From Rapana venosa (Eukaryota; Mollusca; Gastropoda; Neogastropoda; Muricidae), in the NCBI GenBank assembly GCA_028751875.1, contig CM054157.1:53934229-53998228 (forward strand): a stretch of DNA of 64,000 bases, read 5' to 3'. The notes below the pieces were generated by a model. It made no database searches. It saw only the letters and a program-made list of their open reading frames with translations, and had not been told where the DNA came from. Both the position numbers and the translations under genes were made by a program. This document shows positions 58,063-64,000 of the stretch, one piece after another. How positions within the stretch are numbered: the first letter of the stretch is position 1; each line of letters starts with the position of its first letter.

Positions 58063-58396
58063 ATATTGTTTAGTAGTTTGTGGGGTGGCGGGGTGAAATT
58101 ATTTCACCAACAGGAGAAGTAAGGTGCCTCCTTCCCTCCGCTAGCCTGTGGGAGATCCTTGGGCAAGATCGGGTACCCACTTAGCCTCCCAATCAGGGTT
58201 ACGTGAAGTCATGGAAGGCAGGTGACGGATGATGTGTTGAGCAGCCGAATAGTTTTTGGGAACTGGTCAGCACTTCAATGTGTTAGGCAGATGATACTAT
58301 ATGAGTACAATGGCTAAGACAATCCGCTCAGTACGAGCACTGCTCCTATAGAAAGTAATTGCAGCCTACTATAGGTATACTTCTGCAAAGAATGTC

Positions 58397-59999
58397 ATGG
58401 TAATCAGAAAGAAACAGAATACAGATAACAGCGTGAAGGGGGCTTCCAGTTTATCTGGAAGTTCCTCGCTTGGTAGGGTGGATTATGTGCGACAGGTAAC
58501 CCTCGATCGTCATCCAGCGACTGTCCGCATCAGAAAACCTCTCAGAATGGGTACATGGAACGTACGGACTATGCTGCAAAAAGGAAAATTGGAAAATCTC
58601 AAACAAGAAATGGAAAGAATGAACCTCAATATACTAGGACTTTCAGAAATGAGATGGAAAGGAGCAGGCTGCATAACATCCGACAACTACACCATTCTTT
58701 ACTCAGGAGGAGATCAACACCAGAAAGGAGTTGGCATGATTCTAGATCAAGAAACCTCAAAGACCATCAAGGTTTCTGGACTGTAAATGACAGAGTCCTG
58801 ATAGTAAAACTTAAGGGCACACCTTTCGACATTGGAATAGTACAAGTATATGCACCAACAGCTGATAAAGATGACGCAGAAATTGAGGAGTTTTATGAAA
58901 ATATCGAAAAGGCAATGAAGCAACTGAAGTCTCAAGATATCAGAATAATAATGGGTGACCTCAATTCAAAGGTGGGAAAAGGGAAAGATGAAACCACAGT
59001 TGGCCCATTTGGAATAGGAGTGAGAAATGAAAGAGGGGAGCGGCTCACGGAATGGTGCAAGGAACAAAAGCTGGCTGTTATGAACACATGGTTTGAAAAC
59101 CATCCAAGAAGATGCTGGACCTGGAAAAGCCCTGGCGACAGAACCAGGAATCAAATAGATTACATCCTGATTCAAGAACGCTTCCGTAACTCTATAACAT
59201 CTTGTAAGTCCATGCCAGGTGCAGACTGTGGAAGTGATCATGTCCCAGTTATTGGGACAATGCGACTAAAATTGAAAAAGTTGTCAAAAGCAAAAAGAAC
59301 ACCAAAACTGCAAATGAACATGCTGCAAACTGACGAAGAAATCAAAGAAAAATACAAGATCAAAGTTGGAAACAAATTCGATGGCCTAGATCAACTCACC
59401 ACTACAGAGGAAAAATGGCAGATGATGAAAGATAGCATCAGCGAGGCAGCAAAAGAATATATACCAGTCATAAATAGAAAGGAACATAAGAAGTGGATGA
59501 GCTCCGAGATTTTAAACCTAATGGAAAACAGGAGAAAGGCAAAAGTAGATGAAAAGAAGTATAAAGAACTCGACAAACTGGTTAAGAAAAAGTGTAATGA
59601 AGCCAAGGAAGAATGGATCAATATGCAGTGCAAGGAAATTGAAATGAATGCAAATTTTGATGGAAAACTTATGCATGAAAAAATAAAAGATGTGACAGGG
59701 AAGAAATCATATGCAAAAACAGGTTGTATAAAGTCGAGAGATGGAGATATACTAATGGAAAAAGAAGATATTCTTAACAGGTGGTCAGAATACATCGAAG
59801 AGTTATACCACGACGACAGAGGTCCACCTCCTCATATTAGCAACGAAGATGGCCACATAATCATGGAAGACGAAGTGAGACATGCACTCAGCAAGATGAA
59901 AAGTGGTAAGGCGCCAGGACCTGATGATATCCCATCTGAATTGATAACAGCCCTGGATGAAGTGGGAATTAAGGCGGTCACAAAACTACTAAACAATAT
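58397..59999 (+). pseudogene. RTE endonuclease and start of RT, inverted 5' half
   Basis: A noncoding leader occupies 58084-58396 (GGGTGAAATTATTTCACC contains a short palindrome). The frame from 58397 gives MGTWNVRTMLQKGKLENL and ILGLSEMRWKG, shifts at about 58780 and continues openly with VQVYAPTADKDDAE, IIMGDLNSKVGKGK, RNQIDYILIQERF and CGSDHVPVIGTM (AP-endonuclease catalytic residues N, E, D, D-N, D-H visible). A linker and the first RT block (KSGKAPGPDDIPSEL, about 59900-59940) follow. The frame is cut by the inversion point; the residues after it in the long open frame are host DNA. Confidence 0.85.
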
Positions 60000-61204
60000 C
60001 AATATATTAAAGAAAACTTTACCATCAACTGATACCCTCATACTAGCCATCCCACTCCAACAATCATATCCGACACCCAAATAGAAGAAGAAATCTTCCC
60101 AATCCCCACTGATAATAGATTTTCACTCCTCGACCCTGACCAAAACCCTAACTCCAAACCACCCCCTCCTCCCCTCTCCTCTTTCATTTCCAAAACACAA
60201 ACTGACAAGTAATTCAGTTCCCAGAGGCCTATCAACTCCACCCCCCACCTCCCCGTCTCCACCATCCCCATTTCCCAACTCTCTTAGACGCACTATTAAA
60301 AAGACTGTTCCTACTGCCAGCCAGGAGTTACTGATCGGTAACTCGGTCTTAAGTGCAGTGGGAGACAGAAGTTCCCCCCACAACTGACAAGCTAAAAACT
60401 TGTCGGTACCAGGTCTGACTGTCCAACACCTCTTGAAGTGGCTGTCAACACTCCTCCCTTCTCCACACGTCAAACATGTCATTTTCCATGTTGGCATCAA
60501 CAGCTGCCTACAAAGTGGCCAAGTTGATTGCACGACATGGCAACGTGTGGTCAGAGGACTACACAAGGATTTCCCCTTGCCATAATAAAAGCCTCTGCAA
60601 TCATCCCTCCTTATGGCCGACACCATACCACAAGTCTGTGAGGAAGTCCAACGCCAACCTCTCCAAGGTCTGTGCTCGAGAGGGGATGAGTTACATAGAT
60701 CCCACCTCCCTTTTTCAGACTGGGAGCGGGGCACCAGGAAAGCTCTCTATAAATACATGGACCCTTTCCACCCAAGTGCTGGTGGCATAGCAGCCATGAT
60801 GTACAACTTGCATCAGCTGTCAAAACCTCTGCCCCGCACTTCAACCACCAATGGCCAGATGCAAAGGGCTCCGCCAACAAAGCCACCTCCACCAGCAGTG
60901 GAAGTGCAATCTGCCATCAACAGTCATCACGGCAATGGCAGAATGCTTCTCCCTACACCAGGAGCAAGTCCACCTGCCTATGGCCAGAGAGGCAACAAAT
61001 TCACTCAAGGGGACTTAGAGGAGGACTTTCCCCCTCTTACTACAGCCAAACCCAAGACTGCCTGGGGCCTCCCCCACACCACTCATTCACAGGACATCCA
61101 AAAGCTGCTGGAGGTCCTGCTTATTACCATCCAACAAGCCCTTCACTGACCCAACCTCCCTCGATTCATCTATAGAGAAAGGGAGAGGCCAAAGAATGAG
61201 GAGA

Positions 61205-61345
61205 TGTGTGTGTGTGTGTACGAATGCGCGTGTGCGTTATGTTTTTGTGTGTGAACGTGTGTATACTATATGTGTGTATGCGTGTGTGTAAGTGTGTATG
61301 TGAGTGTGTATATAAATGTGTATATGTGCATGTGTGGGGGTGAGA
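61205..61345. repeat. (TG)n microsatellite
   Basis: Interrupted TG tract at the same junction as 40497-40740, only shorter. Sequence from 61345 to 61530 is the shared spacer before the minus-strand LINE. Confidence 0.9.
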
Positions 61346-61529
61346 GTGTTTGTGAGGGGGTTTTAATTGTTATTCTAATCCTTGATTTTTGGTTGATGGT
61401 TTTGATGTTGTTGCTTTTGTTTGTTGTTTTTTGTGGGCATGGAGATGGCGGTTTAAGCCAATTCGTGATAGGCAGAGGCAGGTGGGGGGTGGGTGGGGGG
61501 GTGGTCAGGGTTGGTGGTTAACGCCTTTC

Positions 61530-63480
61530 TTTTAGCTCATGCTGCAGTCACATCAGCTTGCCTCTTCTTCTCGAAGTTGTCATGCGCCCAGTTGGTGAGG
61601 GCGCGCCAGCCTGGTCTGTCCATAGCATACAGCTCCAGCTGTTTGGGAGGGATGTCAGCGTGTTTGATGTTGGACTTCACACAGTCCTTGAATCTTTTGC
61701 GTGGTCTGCCCTGGTTCCGCTGTCCCAAGGTCAGTTCGCCATACATGAGCTGCTTAGGCAGCCTTTGGTCGTCCATCCAGATCACGTGACCAACCCATCG
61801 AAGCTGGGCTTTCAGTATCATGGCCTCGATGCTGGTCATACCAGCTCTGTCCAGGACCTAGAGGTTTGTGATCCGGTCTTGCCAGTGGATGTTCATAATT
61901 GACCGCAGGCTTCTCATGTGGAACTTCTCCAGCTGCTTCCAGTGTCTTTTGTACACGTCCATGTCTCGCATCCATAGAGTAGGCTGGTGAGGACGATGGC
62001 TCTGTACACCTTGAGCTTTGTGGAAAGCTGGATTTTGTGCTGGTTCAAGACACGAGCTCAGAGGCAACGAAGAACTTGACTGGCCTTGCAGATCCTAGCG
62101 TTGATCTCTTTATCCAGAGTGTCATCATTGCTGATGGTACTGTTGAGGTACCTGAAATCATCCACTATTTTTAGCTGGGTGCCCTCAATGGAGATAGAGG
62201 GGGGAGGGGCGGCTGAAGCAGGCGCTGGCTGAAATAGTACCTCTGTCTTGCCGAGCCTGATAGTGAGCCCAAAAAGGCGAGAGGCTTCTGCGAACTTATC
62301 TGTGATGAGCTGTAGGTCAGACTCTTTGTGTGCCATGAGAGCACAGTCATCAGCAAAAAGTGCTTCCAGGATGATCTTCTCCACAACCTTGGTCCTGGCA
62401 TTCAGCCAGCGGAGGTCGAACAGTGAGCTGTCAAGTCTGTATTGCAGGTATACCCAAAGGTCTAGGTCCTTGATAGCGTGGTTGAGGGCGCAGGTGAAAA
62501 AGAAGTTGAAAAGGACTGGGGCCAGCACAAATCCCTGTTTGACGCTGTTACTGATGTTGAATGGCTCTAATACTTCTCCACCCAAGAGAACCTGCCTAGT
62601 CATGTTGTCATGAAACTGGCGTATGGGGTTGACGAACTTGTCTGGGCATCCGAGTTTGGATAGGATGATCCAGAGGGCCTCCCTCTTCACTGTGTCGAAG
62701 GCCTTGGTGAGGTCAATGAAGACCACATACAAGTCCATGTTTTGCTATAGACATTTCTCCTGCACTTGCTGGACGGAGAAGATCATGTCCACGGTGCTGC
62801 GGTTTGGGTGAAATCCACACTGTTTCCGGCAAGTTTCCTTCAGAAATGTTCTCCATTAAGCGATTGAGGAGGATCCGAGCCAATATTTTCCCAGCAATAG
62901 AAAGAAGGGAGATGCCCCGGTAGTTGCCGCAGTCAGCCTTACTACCCTTGTTCTTAAATAGGGAGATGACAGTGGCATCCCTGAAATCTTTGGGCAGTTC
63001 TTCATCTTCCCAAATGCTGGTGAGGAGGGAGTGGAAAGCTGCAAGGGCCACAGGTCCGGCACATTTGAACATCTCTGCTGGGATTCCGTCCATTCTGGGT
63101 GCTTTGCCTGGGCTGGTCTGTCTTATTGCTGCCTTCAATACTTCATCCATAGATGGGTGGGGGGGGGGGGGAGGTCGAGGCAGTGGACAATGGGATTTTG
63201 TGGGATCAGGTCAAGGGCGTGGGGTCTACACTGGAGGGCCTGTTGAGCAAGTTGCTGAAGTGCTCTCTCCATTGTTCATTGATGCTGCTTTTCTCCTTCA
63301 GCAGGGTTGAACGTCTGCTGACAGGAGTGGGGTAGTACATGGCTTGGAAGGTCCATAGACTTCTTTGATGGCACTGAAACAAATTTTGGAGTTCTGCGTG
63401 TCAGTATATACACTCCAGACTGGATCAGACTCATTTCTAGCCTGCACCTCCTGATCCCCAGTTCACTGGCACTCCTCTTT
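61530..63480 (-). pseudogene. Minus-strand LINE, copy 2 (reverse transcriptase, uninterrupted)
   Basis: Reading from 63470 down: linker, IRQTSPGKAPRMDGIPAEMF and GNYRGISLLSIAGKILARIL (62713-63150), a frame break near 62740, then the 226-codon frame 62058-62738 with YVVFIDLTKAFDTVKREAL, SVKQGFVLAPVLFNFFFTCAL and LFADDCALMAHKESDLQL (all three catalytic-core blocks). The C-terminal frames to 61537 contain RSLRSIMNIHWQD, LRWVGHVIWMDDQRL and QRNQGRPRKRFKD. No endonuclease is seen upstream, so the insertion is 5'-truncated or the rest has been lost. It faces the ORF1 tail-to-tail. Confidence 0.85.
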
Positions 63481-63489
63481 TTTCCTTTT

Positions 63490-64000
63490 ATTCCACAAGT
63501 GAAAAAGAAATCATGACAATTCTGAAGGAAATGACTATAAAATCATGCAACCTTGATCCCATACCTGCTCCTGTTTTCTCACAATGCCTTCCACAACTTG
63601 TACTTTATATCACTAAAATAGTAAACTCATCTCTTCTGTCAGGACATTTTCCTCAAGCACTTAAAACCGCAATAGTCACACCTCTACTGAAAAAGCACGA
63701 CCTAGATCCCAACATCCTGAAGAATTATAAACCTGTCTCAAACTTACCCTTTGTCTCTAAATTACTAGAAAAATTTGTTCCCAAATAGCTCAACAGTCCC
63801 CTTCATTCCAATGATCTCCTTCCCCCTTTTCAATCTGCCTATTGCCCCAACCACAGCACCGAAACCACCCTAGTCCATATTTAGATACACTTCTATATGC
63901 TTCTGATGCAGGAAAAATCTCCCTCCTCACTCTTCTTGACTTATCTGCAGCCTTTTACACTATAAATCACTCAATTTTTCTTTCTCTCCTCCAAACTACG
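63490..64000 (+). pseudogene. L2-like LINE reverse transcriptase, N-terminal part, runs off the window
   Basis: Plus strand: EIMTILKEMTIKSCNLDPIPAPVFSQ-type block (63510-63590), GHFPQALKTAIVTPLLKKHDLDPNILKNYKPVSNLPFVSKLLEKFV (63640-63785), then QSAYCPNHSTETTL (about 63832) and LTLLDLSAAF-like text at about 63930. One stop at 63786 and a few shifts. These are the fingers and first palm blocks of an L2/CR1-group element. The catalytic part lies beyond the window. It may be the same family as 31205-31750, for which only the C-terminal part is available. Confidence 0.75.

Larger units (their letters stand above)
56683..59999. mobile_element. RTE (BovB-like) LINE with twin-priming inversion
   Basis: A 3.3-kb insertion flanked by CAATATA (56676-56682 and 60000-60006). 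The minus-strand half (56683-58083) ends in a GAA-type tail at the left. The plus-strand half (58084-59999) carries the 5' leader, endonuclease and the beginning of the reverse transcriptase. The junction words CTACTAAACAATAT occur at the broken end of both halves. The empty site is present in copy 1 at about 39214-39224. Confidence 0.9.
55546..61148 (+). pseudogene. Orphan LINE ORF1 with SGNH-esterase-like domain, copy 2, split
   Basis: The N-terminal part begins at ATG 55567 (MRPTTRSVSARHSLALENIQF), continues through a Pro/Ser-rich stretch (55875-56360) and a helical region, and is interrupted at 56683-59999 by an RTE element. It resumes at 60000 and contains LIGNSVLSAVG (about 60330-60360), VPGLTVQHLLKW (about 60410-60445), HVIFHVGINSCLQSGQVD (about 60470-60525) and DPFHPSAGGIAAM (about 60765-60800). 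The tail to 61148 (EDFPPLTTAKPKTAWGLP, QKLLEVLL) is open for 178 codons from 60613. This copy shows that the last frame shift of copy 1 near 40350 is a lesion. Confidence 0.7.

Noticed and set aside
58555..60084. A single 509-residue protein
   Set aside because: Its first ~75 residues are an out-of-frame reading of the endonuclease start, and its last ~28 residues lie in host DNA beyond the insertion point. The real gene part is in between and shifts frame at about 58780.

Overview
This is repeat-rich metazoan DNA with no intact single-copy host gene. Tailed non-LTR retrotransposons, tRNA-derived SINEs with an (ATT)n tail, Polinton/Maverick genes, Gypsy gag-pro and many (CA)n, (CT)n and (TATC)n microsatellites point to a marine invertebrate. 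A mollusc or other lophotrochozoan is my best but weak guess. Two 500-N blocks (21546-22045, 45577-46076) are scaffold gaps of placeholder size.

Layout. 1-4815: a minus-strand LINE fragment, then Gypsy gag-pro copy A, itself interrupted by a SINE. 4821 to at least 12400: Polinton copy 1, with palindromic end, subterminal tandem array, four small genes, retroviral-type integrase, a small minus-strand gene and a protein-primed family B DNA polymerase. 12400-16237 is a mostly unreadable remnant. 16238-26205: a pair of ~2.4-kb inverted arms around a poor-quality interval that holds a 241-T run, Polinton-end fragments, a gap and a LINE. Each arm carries an EGF-like exon. 27010-31195: Gypsy copy B, inverted relative to A, with a strongly expanded coiled-coil repeat. 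31205-36060: an L2-like LINE end, a SINE and Polinton copy 2, which is cut off by a LINE block.

36085-45576 and 51700-63480 share a ~6.9-kb composite unit: plus-strand RTE-like LINE, plus-strand ORF1 with an SGNH-esterase-like domain, then a minus-strand LINE. The first copy was later hit by a Rex1-like LINE (41031-43717). The second was hit by an RTE element (56683-59999) whose halves are inverted in the way expected from twin priming. 46077-48015 is a third Polinton piece, with a nearly readable packaging ATPase and a terminal palindrome. The window ends in an L2-like LINE.

The Polinton pieces form the most coherent gene system: integrase, protein-primed polymerase, A32/FtsK-like packaging ATPase and several small lineage-specific genes. 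All are fossil copies with stops and frameshifts. The rest is a stratigraphy of nested insertions, many datable relative to one another because an empty copy of the same site lies elsewhere in the window.
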